From contig NZ_CP092535.1 in assembly GCF_022437945.1 (NCBI RefSeq), positions 3,038,001 through 3,102,000 on the forward strand: a DNA stretch of 64,000 nucleotides. The letters are read 5' to 3'. Both the position numbers and the translations under genes were made by a program. Positions 19,695 to 28,179 of this stretch are shown here, one piece after another. The stretch comes from Nocardioides sp. TF02-7 (lineage in GTDB: Bacteria > Actinomycetota > Actinomycetes > Propionibacteriales > Nocardioidaceae). The number at the start of each line of letters is the position of its first letter. Position 1 is the first letter of the stretch. The notes beneath the pieces are model-generated. The model searched no databases. It saw only the letters and a list, made by a program, of their open reading frames with translations, and had not been told where the DNA came from.

Positions 19695-22185
19695 CGTCCC
19701 CCGCGTCACGAGCGAGCCGGTTCCTCCTCCCGAGGCAGGAGCCCGGTGCTGCTGGTCCTGCTGGCTCTCGCGGGTCTCGTGGGTGCGTTCCTCGCCCCGG
19801 CTCCGGCCTCGGCGGACGAGCCGGCCCCGACCGCCCCGAGCCCGTCGGTGTTCGTCACCTGGGACTGCACCGGCAGCCCGTGCCCGTGGGGCGGGCAGAC
19901 CACCGGCCATGCGGTGGCGTGGCCGGCGGAGGTGGCTCCCGTCCGCAACCGGCACGGCTACACCACCTCGGCCGGTGTCTACGCGCCCGGAGCCACGACG
20001 TCGGGCTACCAGGTGAGCGTGCACACGGGCTCGGCGCGGGTCTACGCCGGTGAGCCGGACGGCGCCCACCGGCTGGTCGCATCCGTCGCCGCCGGCGGCA
20101 CCACGACCCTGCCCGTCGTCGCGGCGGGCGAGGTGTTCTCGGTGCAGGCCGACGGCCCGTTCACCTACACGCTCACGCCCGGCACGCCGCCGGCGCCGGA
20201 CCCGGACGCGCCGCGCTCGTCGGCGTACGTCACCTGGGACTGCACCGGCACCCCCTGTCCCTGGGGCGGGCAGACCGCCGGCCACGCGGTGGTGTGGCCG
20301 GTCGAGCTGTCCCCGGTCCGGGAGCGGCACGGGTACACGACCTCGGCCGGTGTCTACGTCCCCGCCCAGAGCGTCGCGGGGTTCGAGGTCTCCGTCCACA
20401 CCGGATCGGCCAAGGTCTACGCCGGTGAACCGGACGGGTCGCACCGGCTGGTCGCGTCGATCGCCGCCGGCGGCACCACGACCCTGCCTGTCGTCGCGGC
20501 GGGCGAGGTGTTCTCGGTGCAGGCCGACGACCCGTTCACCTACACGCTCGCACCCGGCACGCCGCCCGACCCCGACCCCGACCCCGAGCCGGAGCCGGAC
20601 CCCGCTGCGCCGCGCTCATCGGCGCAGGTCACCTGGGACTGCACCGGGAGCCCCTGCCCGTGGGGGGCGCAGACCAGCGGCCATGCGGCGGTGTGGCCGG
20701 CGGAGGTGGCGCCGATTCGCAACCGGCACGGCTACACGACCTCGGCCGGTGTCTACGCCCCCGGCCAGAACGTCGCGGGCCACCGGGTCAGCGTGCACAC
20801 GGGCTCGGCGCGGGTCTACGCCGGTGAGCCGGACGGGTCGCACCGGCTGGTCGCGTCGGTCCCCGCCGGCGGCACCACGACCCTGCCCGCCATCGGTGCG
20901 GGCGAGGTGTTCTCGGTGCAGGCCGACGACGCATTCACCTACACCCTGACCGCCGGCACGGTGCCCCAGCCGGACCCGAACGCGCCGCGCTCGTCGGCAT
21001 CGGTGACCTGGGACTGCACCGGGAGCCCGTGCCCGTGGGGGGAGCAGACCAGCGGCCATGCGGTGGTGTGGCCGGCGGAGGTGGCGCCGATCCGCAACCG
21101 GCACGGCTACACGACCTCGGCCGGTGTCTACGCCCCCCGGCCACAACGTCGCGGGCTACCGGATCAGCGTGCACACGGGCTCGGCGCGGGTCTACGCCGG
21201 TGAGCCGGACGGCGCGCACCGGCTGGTCGCGTCGGTCCCCGCCGGCGGCACCACGACCCTGCCCGCCATCGCGGCCGGTGAGGTGTTCTCGGTCCAGTCC
21301 GACGACCCGTTCACCTACGCGCTCGCCACCACTCCCGTGCCGGACCCCGACCCGGACCCCGACCCAGACCCGGGCGCCCCGCGCTCGTCGGCGTCGGTGA
21401 CCTGGGACTGCACCGGGAGCCCCTGCCCGTGGGGGGCGCAGACCACGGGGCACGCGGCGGTGTGGCCGGCCCAGCTGGAGCCGGTCCGCAACCGGTACGG
21501 CTACACGACCTCCGCCGGTGTCTACGCCCCCGGCGCGAAGGTCTCTGGCTACCAGGTCACCGTCGGCTCCGGCACCGCCAACGTCTACGCCGGCGACCCG
21601 AACGGCTCGCACCGGCTGGTCGCGTCGATCCCGACCGGCAGCACGACCACCCTCCCCGCCGTCGCAGCGGGTGAGGTGTTCTCGGTGCAGTCCGACGACC
21701 CGTTCACCTACACCCTCACCCCCGGCACGCCGCTGCCACCGCTCGACCCACCCTGCCAGGACCCGGTCGCGTGCGACCCCGTCGCGTGGACACCCGCGAT
21801 CTGGGTCTGCAACATCCCGGGCTGCACCGACGGCGACTGGGTGGGCGGCGTGGTCTCGTGGCCCCCGGGGACCGCCTACAGCTCCAACGGCAGGAGCGGT
21901 GGCAACTCCCGGACCGTCTACGCCGAGGACGGGAGCCTGCTCCACCCCTACATGGGCCCGTGGGCCGACGGGTGCGAGGTCACTGTCCTCACCGGCGAGG
22001 TCCTCGTCATCGAGTGGGAGCGCGGCGAGGACGTCTGGCGGGAGACCGTCGTCGGCCCGGGCGAGACCCACACGATCGAGCTCGTCGGGGCCGAGAACGG
22101 GGCGATGCTGGAGACGCCGAACAACAGCGAGCCGTTCACCGTCAGCCTGGCGAGCTGCACCCCTGAACCGGTCGGCGCGGGATGA
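19692..22185 (+). CDS. Secreted protein with five tandem ~125-residue WDCTG domains plus a diverged sixth
   Basis: About 830 residues after correction. A signal peptide (LLVLLALAGLVGAF, cleavage after APASA near residue 41) leads to five near-identical domains starting at nucleotides 19845, 20219, 20619, 20994 and 21388. Each has VTWDCTGSPCPWG (a Cys pair four residues apart), GHAVxWPAExxPVRNRHGYT, VYAGEPDGxHRLVAS and VFSVQADDPFTYTL, and is joined by Pro/Asp linkers such as PDPDPDPEP. From about 21780 a diverged sixth unit follows (WVCNIPGCTDGDW, WADGCEVTVLTGEV). No transmembrane anchor or sortase motif is seen. The cccccc run at 21133-21138 has one extra base. It lies divergent to the polysaccharide operon. 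I do not recognise the family; a surface or polysaccharide-binding role is a guess from position. Confidence 0.82.
19845..21760 (+). repeat. Five tandem copies of a 375-400 bp coding repeat
   Basis: Units begin at 19845, 20219, 20619, 20994 and 21388. DNA identity between units is high enough that long stretches (for example the region coding VYAGEPDG and the WDCTG segment) are nearly identical, which implies recent duplication or gene conversion. Length differences come mainly from the Pro/Asp linkers. Such repeats can also mis-assemble. Confidence 0.85.
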
Positions 22186-22207
22186 GACGACAGGTGGTGA
22201 CCGCGTC

Positions 22208-23354
22208 GTGAACCGCATCGGCGTCATGCAACCGTGGCTCGGCGAGGAGGAGGTCGCCGCGGTCACCGGCGTCATGGAGGCAGGCTGGGGGCTGCTCGGT
22301 CCGCGCGTCGAGGAGTTCGAGAACCGGTTCGCCGAGCGCCAGGAGGTCGGCTACGCGGTCGCGACCTCGAGCAGCACCTCCGCGCTGCTCCTGGCGATGG
22401 TGGTCGCGGGCGTGGCGCCCGGCGACGACGTCGTCGTGCCGGCGTACTGCTCCCTCGCGACGGCGAATGCCCCGACGTTCGCCGGCGCCCGCCCGGTCCT
22501 CGCCGACGTCGACCCGGTGACGGGGAACATCACGGCCGCGGACGTCGAGGCGGCGATGACGCCTCGTACGACGGCGGTGATCGCCGTCGACCACGGTGGG
22601 ACACCCGTCGACCTCGACCCGATCCGCGGCCTCTGCGAGCCGATGGCGATCCGTGTCATCGAGGACGCCGGGTCCGGCGTCGGTGCGGAGTACCGGGGCC
22701 GCCCCGTCGGTGCGGGGGCCGACCTCGCGGTGTGGTCCTTCCAGCCGCACCAGGTGCTGACCACCGGCGAGGGCGGGATGCTGACCACCGACAACGTGGC
22801 CTGGGCCTTGCGCGGTCGCCGGTTGCGCGAGCGCGCCGCGGCCCTCCCCTCGGCGACGAGGAGCAGCGTCCTCGCGATCGCCGAGGTCGGGTTCGACTAC
22901 CGGATGACCGACGTACAGGCAGCCGTCGGGATCGTCCAGCTGAGACGGCTGGACGAGGTGGTGCGCCGCCGCCGCGACCTGGCCGCGCGGTACTCGGCCG
23001 CGATCGGGACGATCGCCGGCCTGCGGCCCGTGTCCGACCCCCGACCACGGTGCGAGCAACTACCAGTCCTACCGGGTGGAGGTGCTCGACGAGTACCCGC
23101 TGGACCGCGACGGGCTGCTCGCCGCCTTCGCGCGGGCCGGCATCGCCGCGGGGCGCGGCACCACGGCGGTGCACCTCGAGCCGGCCTTCGACGCGAGCGC
23201 CGGGTTGGTCGTGCCGCTGCCGGTGGCCGAGGCGCTGACCCGCCGCACCGTGGTCCTGCCGCTGTTCCACCAGATGTCGGACGCCGACCAGGCACGGGTG
23301 GTCGAGGTGCTGCGCACGGCGAGCCGTTGCGCCGGGCTCGACCGCTGTCACTAG
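22208..23354 (+). CDS. DegT/DnrJ/EryC1-family protein lacking the PLP lysine
   Basis: About 381 residues. The fold-type I sugar aminotransferase family is clear: MQPWLGEEEVAAVTGVMEAG, ATSSSTSALLLAMVVAGVAP, VIEDAGSGVGAEYRGR (Asp that holds the pyridine nitrogen) and FDYRMTDVQAAVGIVQL. At the internal-aldimine site, usually SFHxxKxxTTGEGG, it reads WSFQPHQVLTTGEGG, so the lysine is a glutamine (codon cag at 22751-22753). This part is free of base errors. It may be a non-transaminating dehydratase like ColD (which has His there), or a binding protein. The ccccc run at 23038-23042 has one extra base; the fix yields DPDHGASNYQSYRVEV. The start is GTG at 22208, directly after the repeat protein. 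Confidence 0.83.
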
Positions 23355-23466
23355 GATGACGGTTTCAGTGTCGAGCGGGCCGGCTCCCCGTCACGGCGAC
23401 GTGACGGTTCTGGGGAGGCGGGGCCCGCCACGCGTGCCAGAGTGGTCCGCCAGGAAGGGAGCAACC

Positions 23467-23874
23467 ATGCCGGCCGCGCGGAGCCGTGCGCCTGGGGGCG
23501 CTCCCGCGACCCCGGTGATCGTCGTCGCCGACCAGGGGATGGTCGCGGACACGGTCGCCCGAGCGCTGACCGAGCTGGGGCTGGCAGCACGCCCCGGGCG
23601 CTGGCCGGGCTCCCCGGACGACGAGCAGGGTGGAGCGGCGCCCGCCGACGTCGGCGTCGTCGTCGTGGAGGCACCGGACCCCGGGCGAGCTGCGGCGGTC
23701 GAGGCGCTCCTCGCCGACGGGTCGGCGCGGCGCTGGATCGTGCTCGCCGCGGACACCGGGAGCCCGGAGTGGGCTCCGGTGCTGGCGGCCGCCACGCTGG
23801 TGCTGCCCCGCGGCACCGCGCTGGCCGACGTCGTCGCGGCGATCCGCCTGGTCGCCGGCCAGGAGTCTCCCTAG
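23467..23874 (+). CDS. Small receiver-like protein (degenerate REC domain)
   Basis: 135 residues from ATG 23467, chosen because GGAAGGGAG precedes it; a longer frame begins at 23356 without a Shine-Dalgarno. The chain PVIVVADQGMVADTVARALT, VGVVVVEAPDPG, IVLAADTG and ATLVLPRGTALADVVAAIR follows the beta-alpha order of a response-regulator receiver. But the acidic pair after strand 1 is reduced, and the phospho-acceptor position holds VEAPDPG with no LLD motif. There is no output domain. It is convergent with and overlaps the LuxR-type regulator by 4 bp. It may sequester or modulate a partner; the assignment is tentative. Confidence 0.62.
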   Translation: MPAARSRAPGGAPATPVIVVADQGMVADTVARALTELGLAARPGRWPGSPDDEQGGAAPADVGVVVVEAPDPGRAAAVEALLADGSARRWIVLAADTGSPEWAPVLAAATLVLPRGTALADVVAAIRLVAGQESP

Positions 23875-24557
23875 TTCGCCTTGTGCCGCACGTTCGGCGA
23901 CCAGCCCGCCTGACGGGCGAGGCCGACCGCAGCCAGCTGCGAGGTGACCTCGAGCTTCCTGAGGATCCGCTTGACCTGCGTGCGCACGGTCGCCTCCGAG
24001 ACCACGCTCTCGCGGGCGATCTCGCGCACCTGGTGTCCCTCGACGAGCCAGCCGAGGACCTCGGCCTCCCGCGGCGTGAGCCGGTCGAGCCGGCCCCGCA
24101 GGTCCTCGGCGACGCGGCGGTGCTCGGACCAGACCCCGATCAGGCGCTCACGCTCGGCGGCGTCCATGACCGGGAGGCCCTGGCAGATCCGGCGGGTGAC
24201 CGACAGGATCTCGTTGAGCGGATGGGTCTTCGGGATCACCTTCCGGGCTCCCCGCTTGATGCAGTGCCCCCACTCGGACTCCTCGTAGGACCCGGTGACC
24301 ACGACGACGTTCGAGCCCGTGCGGGCGATCGGGTTGATGAGCCGGGTGCCGTCGCCGAGGCTCCCGAGGTCCAGGTCGAGCAGCACCACCCGCGGTTGGT
24401 ACCTCGCCACCCCGGCCAGGAGCGCGACCGGGGTGGTGGACGCGGTCGGCACCCGCCGCACGCCGTAGCCCTCCATGTTGAGGGCGAGCTCGAGCGACTC
24501 CGCGAAGAGCTCGTGGTCGTCGACGATCATCACGCGACTATGGGCGTTCGCCCTCAT
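23871..24557 (-). CDS. LuxR-family response regulator (NarL type)
   Basis: 228 residues. The receiver domain has HSRVMIVDDHELFAESLELA, the phospho-acceptor Asp in VVLLDLDLGSLGDG, and VVVTGSYEES and KRGARKVIPKTHPLNEI, with the conserved Lys. The DNA-binding domain is a GerE/LuxR helix-turn-helix: LTPREAEVLGWLVEGHQVRE then VVSEATVRTQVKRILRKLEV. No histidine kinase is adjacent, so it is an orphan. It flanks the polysaccharide locus and is a reasonable but unproven candidate for the inverted-repeat motif there. The start is ATG at 24557. Confidence 0.87.
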   Translation of the reverse strand: MRANAHSRVMIVDDHELFAESLELALNMEGYGVRRVPTASTTPVALLAGVARYQPRVVLLDLDLGSLGDGTRLINPIARTGSNVVVVTGSYEESEWGHCIKRGARKVIPKTHPLNEILSVTRRICQGLPVMDAAERERLIGVWSEHRRVAEDLRGRLDRLTPREAEVLGWLVEGHQVREIARESVVSEATVRTQVKRILRKLEVTSQLAAVGLARQAGWSPNVRHKAN

Positions 24558-24800
24558 GACGTCTCCAGCACTGTGTCACATCATCCCCATGGTGCCCGAG
24601 CGCCATCTCCCCTTGTCGCGCCCCGGTTCAGCGGCGACGACCCCTCCGAAATCCTCCCGACGACCGGGACGCTATTACACGACCGCGCTGCTCCGCGGTG
24701 AGTCGTGATCGCTCACTCCCGGATGTGACACCGGCCCTCCGACGGCCGTCGCGAGGGCGTCCCGACCGTCCGCTGGGACGGCCGAGCCGGCGTCTCGGGG

Positions 24801-24819
24801 GCTGGTTAGGCTTGCCTCA
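24801..24819 (+). promoter_or_regulatory. Iron box (IdeR/DtxR type) overlapping a -10 box
   Basis: GCTGGTTAGGCTTGCCTCA agrees with the actinobacterial iron-box consensus TTAGGTTAGGCTAACCTAA at 14 of 19 positions, including the core GGTTAGGCT. TAGGCT within it also fits a -10 box, so a bound iron repressor would block RNA polymerase. It stands 20 bp before the start of the siderophore-interacting protein, which is therefore expected to be induced by iron shortage. Confidence 0.72.
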
Positions 24820-24838
24820 CTCGAGCACAGGAGGAACC

Positions 24839-25606
24839 GTGGGGAGCAAGCCGGTCACCAGGCTGACCGTCACCGACAAGGAGCGGCTCACGCCCGGGAT
24901 GGTGCGGCTGCGGTTCCACGGCGAGGACCTCTCGGCGTTCGCCGGCAGCGTGTTCACCGACCGCTACGTCAAGCTCGTGTTCGGCGACCCGGCCGCGATC
25001 GAGCGCGGCGAGCGCCCGGCGCTGCGCACCTACACCGCCCTCGACCCCGACCCGGTCGCGGGGACGCTCGCCATCGACTTCGTCGTCCACGGTGACGCGG
25101 GCGTCGCCGGGCCGTGGGCCGCGACGGCCGAGCCGGGCGACACCATCAACGTCCGCGGACCCGGCGGCGCCTACGCGCCCGACGCGACCGCCGACTGGCA
25201 CCTGTTCGCCGGTGACGAAGCCGCCGTGCCGGCGATCCGGCAGTCGCTGGCCGCGCTCCCGGACGACGCCGAGGGGTACGCCGTCGTCCAGGTCGACACC
25301 GCAGCGCACGAGCAGCCGCTGGGAGCACCCGCCGGCGTCGAGGTGGTCTGGCTGCACCGCAGCGACCCGGCGCACGCCGGCCTGGCGGACGCGGTACGGG
25401 CGCTGCCGTGGCGCGACGGCCGGGTCCACGCGTTCGTCCACGGCGAGGCGCAGGCCGTGATGCACGAGATCCGGCCCTTCCTGCTGCACGAGCGCGGCGT
25501 GCCGCGCGAGGACCTCTCCGTCTCCGGCTACTGGCGACAGGGCCGCACGGAGGAGGCGTTCCGCGAGTGGAAGGCGGCACTCGCCGCGACCGAGGCCGCC
25601 GGGTAG
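24839..25606 (+). CDS. Siderophore-interacting protein (FAD/NADPH ferric-siderophore reductase family)
   Basis: 255 residues from GTG 24839, chosen for the AGGAGG just upstream. FAD-binding motif RTYTALD lies near residue 67, followed by LAIDFVVHGDAGVAGPWAAT and PGDTINVRGPGG. The C-terminal NAD(P)H domain has WHLFAGDEAAVPAIRQSLAA, VHAFVHGEAQAVMHEIRPFL and the typical ending DLSVSGYWRQGRTEEAFREW. Members reduce Fe(III) in imported siderophores in the cytoplasm. It stands alone, with no siderophore transporter beside it. The iron box upstream supports the role. Confidence 0.9.
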   Translation: MGSKPVTRLTVTDKERLTPGMVRLRFHGEDLSAFAGSVFTDRYVKLVFGDPAAIERGERPALRTYTALDPDPVAGTLAIDFVVHGDAGVAGPWAATAEPGDTINVRGPGGAYAPDATADWHLFAGDEAAVPAIRQSLAALPDDAEGYAVVQVDTAAHEQPLGAPAGVEVVWLHRSDPAHAGLADAVRALPWRDGRVHAFVHGEAQAVMHEIRPFLLHERGVPREDLSVSGYWRQGRTEEAFREWKAALAATEAAG

Positions 25607-25639
25607 ACGTGGTCGGGGGTCGGGCCCGGGCGGCGGACT

Positions 25640-25671
25640 GCACCGTGGGCAACACCGGCTGCGCAGCGCGG
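25640..25671. repeat. 32-bp direct repeat, left copy
   Basis: Identical over 32 bp to 25970-26001. It begins GCACCGTGGGCAACACCGG and contains the 10-bp palindrome GCTGCGCAGC. The two copies are 330 bp apart and bracket the hairpin. Confidence 0.85.
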
Positions 25672-25684
25672 GCTGCGGACCCCA

Positions 25685-25715
25685 GGTGGTTGCGACCGAC
25701 AGGCAGCGACGGGGG
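25685..25715. repeat. Inverted repeat, left arm
   Basis: About 28 of 31 bases pair with the reverse complement of 25924-25954 (core GGTGGTTGCGA, CGACAGG, CAGCGACG), with one single-base gap. Confidence 0.75.
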
Positions 25716-25783
25716 AGGAGCGGGCGGGAGCCGGGCGCCGCGGCCGGCCACAGCGCCCGGGGAGCGCACTACCTCGGAGCTGG

Positions 25784-25831
25784 GGTGACTCCCTGGGTGC
25801 TGTGACTGGTTAGAGCACCGAGGGAGTCACC
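25784..25831. terminator. Long hairpin, 17 of 18 bp paired
   Basis: Arms 25784-25801 (GGTGACTCCCTGGGTGCT) and 25814-25831 pair at 17 of 18 positions around a 12-nt loop. There is no T run. It could end transcription of the siderophore-interacting gene without a U tract, as often seen at high GC, or be the core of the repeat element. Confidence 0.55.
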
Positions 25832-25923
25832 GGAACTCCGGGGAGTGACGATTGGTCACGAACCGCAGGCACCGGGGCGGCCCGGCCGCGAGCCGACCGG
25901 TGACCGTGACCACCCGCGACCTT

Positions 25924-25954
25924 CCTCGTCGCTGCCCTGTCGATCGCAACCACC
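25924..25954. repeat. Inverted repeat, right arm
   Basis: Partner of 25685-25715: CCTCGTCGCTGCCCTGTCG then ATCGCAACCACC. Confidence 0.75.
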
Positions 25955-25969
25955 GGCGACCCGCCAGCC

Positions 25970-26001
25970 GCACCGTGGGCAACACCGGCTGCGCAGCGCG
26001 G
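25970..26001. repeat. 32-bp direct repeat, right copy
   Basis: Exact copy of 25640-25671. Confidence 0.85.
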
Positions 26002-26044
26002 CCTGCGGGTCGCGGCCACCGACAGGACCCGGGCCCCGTCGCCC

Positions 26045-26059
26045 TAGGGTGGGCCCGTG
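26045..26059 (+). promoter_or_regulatory. -10 box and probable leaderless start of the sensor kinase
   Basis: TAGGGT at 26045-26050 is followed after 6 nt by the GTG start at 26057. No Shine-Dalgarno is present, so the message is likely leaderless. Confidence 0.45.
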
Positions 26060-27427
26060 CCGCCCGCCGTGCCGCCCACCGTGCCGCTCCGCAGCCGGGT
26101 CGCCGACTTCTTCGCGTTCGACGACCCCTGGGAGCGGGAGGGCGCCCTGGCCCGCGGTGACTGGCTGGTCGGCCTCGCCGCGGCGGTCTTCGGCGTGACC
26201 TCGCTCGAGCTCTACCGCAGCGTGGGGGTGCTCGACAGCGTCGACGAGCCGCGCTGGGTGCAGTGGGCGGTGCTGACCGTCGGTGCGCTCCTGCTCGTGG
26301 GTCGTCGGCGGTGGCCCTTGACGGTCGCCCTGCTGGCCGCGGTGCACATGTTCGGCACCGGCGTCTGGATGCCGGCCGTGATGGGTCAGGTGTCGCTGCA
26401 GATCGTCTACTTCGTGGCGTTCTTCTCCGGCGTCGCGTGGGCGCGGTCGCGGCGCGACATGGCGGTGGTCATCGGCGCGGTGCTGGTGTTCATGGCGGCG
26501 TGGATCGCCTGGCAGCTCGCCCTCGGCGCCTGGGTCGACGACCTGCGGGCGGACTTCGACGACGAGCCGCGGCCGGGCTGGGTCGGCCCGGTGACCGCGA
26601 GCGTGCTGATCACGGCGCTGATCAACGCGCTCTACTTCGGTGGTGCCGTCCTCGGCGGCCAGGTGTCGTGGCGCGGGGCGAGGCAGCGTGCCCGGCTCGC
26701 CGAGCAGGCCGCCACGATCGCCGAGCAGGCCGAGGCGCTCCAGCGCCGCGCGGTCGTGGAGGAGCGGCTGCGGATCGCCCGCGAGCTCCACGACGTCGTC
26801 GCCCACCACGTCTCGGTGATCGGCGTCCAGGCCGCGGCCGGCCGGCGGCTGCTCGGCCGCGACGGCGAGGCGGTCGCGACCGCGCTGTCGCACGTCGAGG
26901 AGTCCGCGCGCGAGGCGGTCGGGCAGATGCGGAGCCTGGTCGGCACCCTCCGCGAGCCGGCGTACGACGACACCGACGGGCCCGACGTACCGGCGGAGGC
27001 CCGCGCGCCGGAGCCGCGCTGGACCGACCTCCCGGCGCTGGTGTCCGCCGCCGGTGACTCCGGGCTGTCCGTGCGCTACGACCTGGTGGAGAGCCCCGAC
27101 GGTGCGGCGACCACGCTGCCCGACCCGGTCGGGACGTCGGTCTACCGGATCGTCCAGGAGGCGCTCACCAACGTGCGCCGTCACTCGACCGCCGACCGGG
27201 CGACGGTCGTGCTGCGGGTCGACCGCGTCTCGACCCCGCCGTTCGTCGAGGTCGAGGTGACCGACAACGGCCGGCCGCGCGGACGCACGTCCGGGACCGG
27301 CCTCGGTCTGCTGGGCGTGCGCGAGCGCGCCGCCGCCCGCCGGGCGGACGTCGAGATCGGGCCCCGCCCGGTCGGCGGGTTCCGGGTGCGGGTGCGGTTC
27401 CCGCTGGGCACGGAGGTGCCGGGATGA
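26057..27427 (+). CDS. Sensor histidine kinase (NarL/DesK family)
   Basis: 456 residues. Five or so membrane helices fill residues 35-215 ([70 protein letters not shown]). A short coiled-coil ([17 protein letters not shown]) leads to the HisKA_3 box with the phospho-His in [20 protein letters not shown]. The ATPase domain carries [18 protein letters not shown] and [12 protein letters not shown]. The next gene, a response regulator, overlaps by 4 bp (ATGA), and an ABC exporter follows, so the pair probably controls that exporter. The signal is unknown. Start GTG 26057. Confidence 0.9.
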   Translation: MPPAVPPTVPLRSRVADFFAFDDPWEREGALARGDWLVGLAAAVFGVTSLELYRSVGVLDSVDEPRWVQWAVLTVGALLLVGRRRWPLTVALLAAVHMFGTGVWMPAVMGQVSLQIVYFVAFFSGVAWARSRRDMAVVIGAVLVFMAAWIAWQLALGAWVDDLRADFDDEPRPGWVGPVTASVLITALINALYFGGAVLGGQVSWRGARQRARLAEQAATIAEQAEALQRRAVVEERLRIARELHDVVAHHVSVIGVQAAAGRRLLGRDGEAVATALSHVEESAREAVGQMRSLVGTLREPAYDDTDGPDVPAEARAPEPRWTDLPALVSAAGDSGLSVRYDLVESPDGAATTLPDPVGTSVYRIVQEALTNVRRHSTADRATVVLRVDRVSTPPFVEVEVTDNGRPRGRTSGTGLGLLGVRERAAARRADVEIGPRPVGGFRVRVRFPLGTEVPG

Positions 27428-28104
27428 GCGCGCCGGTGCGGGTGCTGCTCGCCGACGACCAGCACCTGGTGCGGTCGGGGTTCCGGCTCATCCTGTCGGT
27501 GGAGGACGACGTCGAGGTGGTCGGCGAGGCCGTGGACGGCGCGGACGCGGTCCGGCAGGCGCGGGCGCTACGCCCCGACGTGGTGCTGATGGACGTCCAG
27601 ATGCCGGGGACCGACGGGGTCGAGGCGACCCGCCAGGTCGTGGCGGAGGGACTCGCGAAGGTGGTCATGCTGACGACCTTCGACCGTGACGACTACCTGT
27701 TCGACGCGCTCGCCGCCGGCGCCAGCGGCTTCCTGCTCAAGAACGCCGACCCCGACCGGCTGGTCGAGGCGGTCCGCGCGGTCGCCGGCGGCCACGCCCT
27801 GCTCGCTCCCGAGGTGACGCTGCGCGTCATCGAGCGGATGACGCGCACGGCCCCGGAGGACCGGTCGCCGTCGCCGGAGCCGGCCGGCCTGCGGCTCCTC
27901 ACCGACCGGGAGCTCGAGGTGCTGCTGCTCCTGGCGGAAGGGCTCTCCAACGCCGAGATCGCCGGTCGGCTGGTCGTGGGGGAGGCGACGGTCAAGACCC
28001 ACGTCTCCGCGTGCCTGGCCAAGCTCGGCCTGCGCGACCGCGTGCAGGCGGTGGTGTGGGTCCACCAGCACGGCCTCCTCCGACCGGGGGAGGACCCCGG
28101 CTGA
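27424..28104 (+). CDS. LuxR-family response regulator paired with the kinase
   Basis: 226 residues. [20 protein letters not shown] holds the acidic pair, [14 protein letters not shown] the phospho-Asp, [20 protein letters not shown] the switch Thr, and [20 protein letters not shown] the conserved Lys. The C-terminal LuxR helix-turn-helix is [20 protein letters not shown] and [20 protein letters not shown]. It overlaps the kinase gene by 4 bp and is followed 75 bp later by the ABC ATPase. Confidence 0.92.
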   Translation: MSAPVRVLLADDQHLVRSGFRLILSVEDDVEVVGEAVDGADAVRQARALRPDVVLMDVQMPGTDGVEATRQVVAEGLAKVVMLTTFDRDDYLFDALAAGASGFLLKNADPDRLVEAVRAVAGGHALLAPEVTLRVIERMTRTAPEDRSPSPEPAGLRLLTDRELEVLLLLAEGLSNAEIAGRLVVGEATVKTHVSACLAKLGLRDRVQAVVWVHQHGLLRPGEDPG

Positions 28105-28147
28105 GGATCTCCCACGCATGGCGGATCCGCCCCCGGTCGCGCCGCCC

Positions 28148-28153
28148 TAGCGT
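28148..28153 (+). promoter_or_regulatory. Possible -10 box for the ABC exporter
   Basis: TAGCGT, 26 bp before the GTG at 28180, which has GGAGGAG upstream. It would let the exporter be transcribed apart from the regulator genes. No clear -35 is seen. Confidence 0.35.
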
Positions 28154-28179
28154 GAGGTGCGTCGACCGAAGGAGGAGAC

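Larger units (their letters stand above)
25607..26044. other. Gene-free 450-bp stretch with nested direct and inverted repeats
   Basis: No convincing coding frame. It holds, from outside in, an exact 32-bp direct repeat (25640-25671 and 25970-26001), an inverted repeat of about 30 bp (25685-25715 against 25924-25954) and a central long hairpin (25784-25831). The spacing on the two sides is similar (13 and 15 bp from direct to inverted repeat). Candidates are a non-autonomous mobile element, an intergenic repeat family, or a structured RNA or terminator region. Confidence 0.7.

Noticed and set aside
19845..21760. CRISPR-like array
   Set aside because: The units are ~380 bp, coding and in frame, with no short spacers; it is a protein domain array.
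25607..26044. Hidden tRNA or riboswitch
   Set aside because: No cloverleaf or known aptamer core was found; the structure is explained by direct and inverted repeats.
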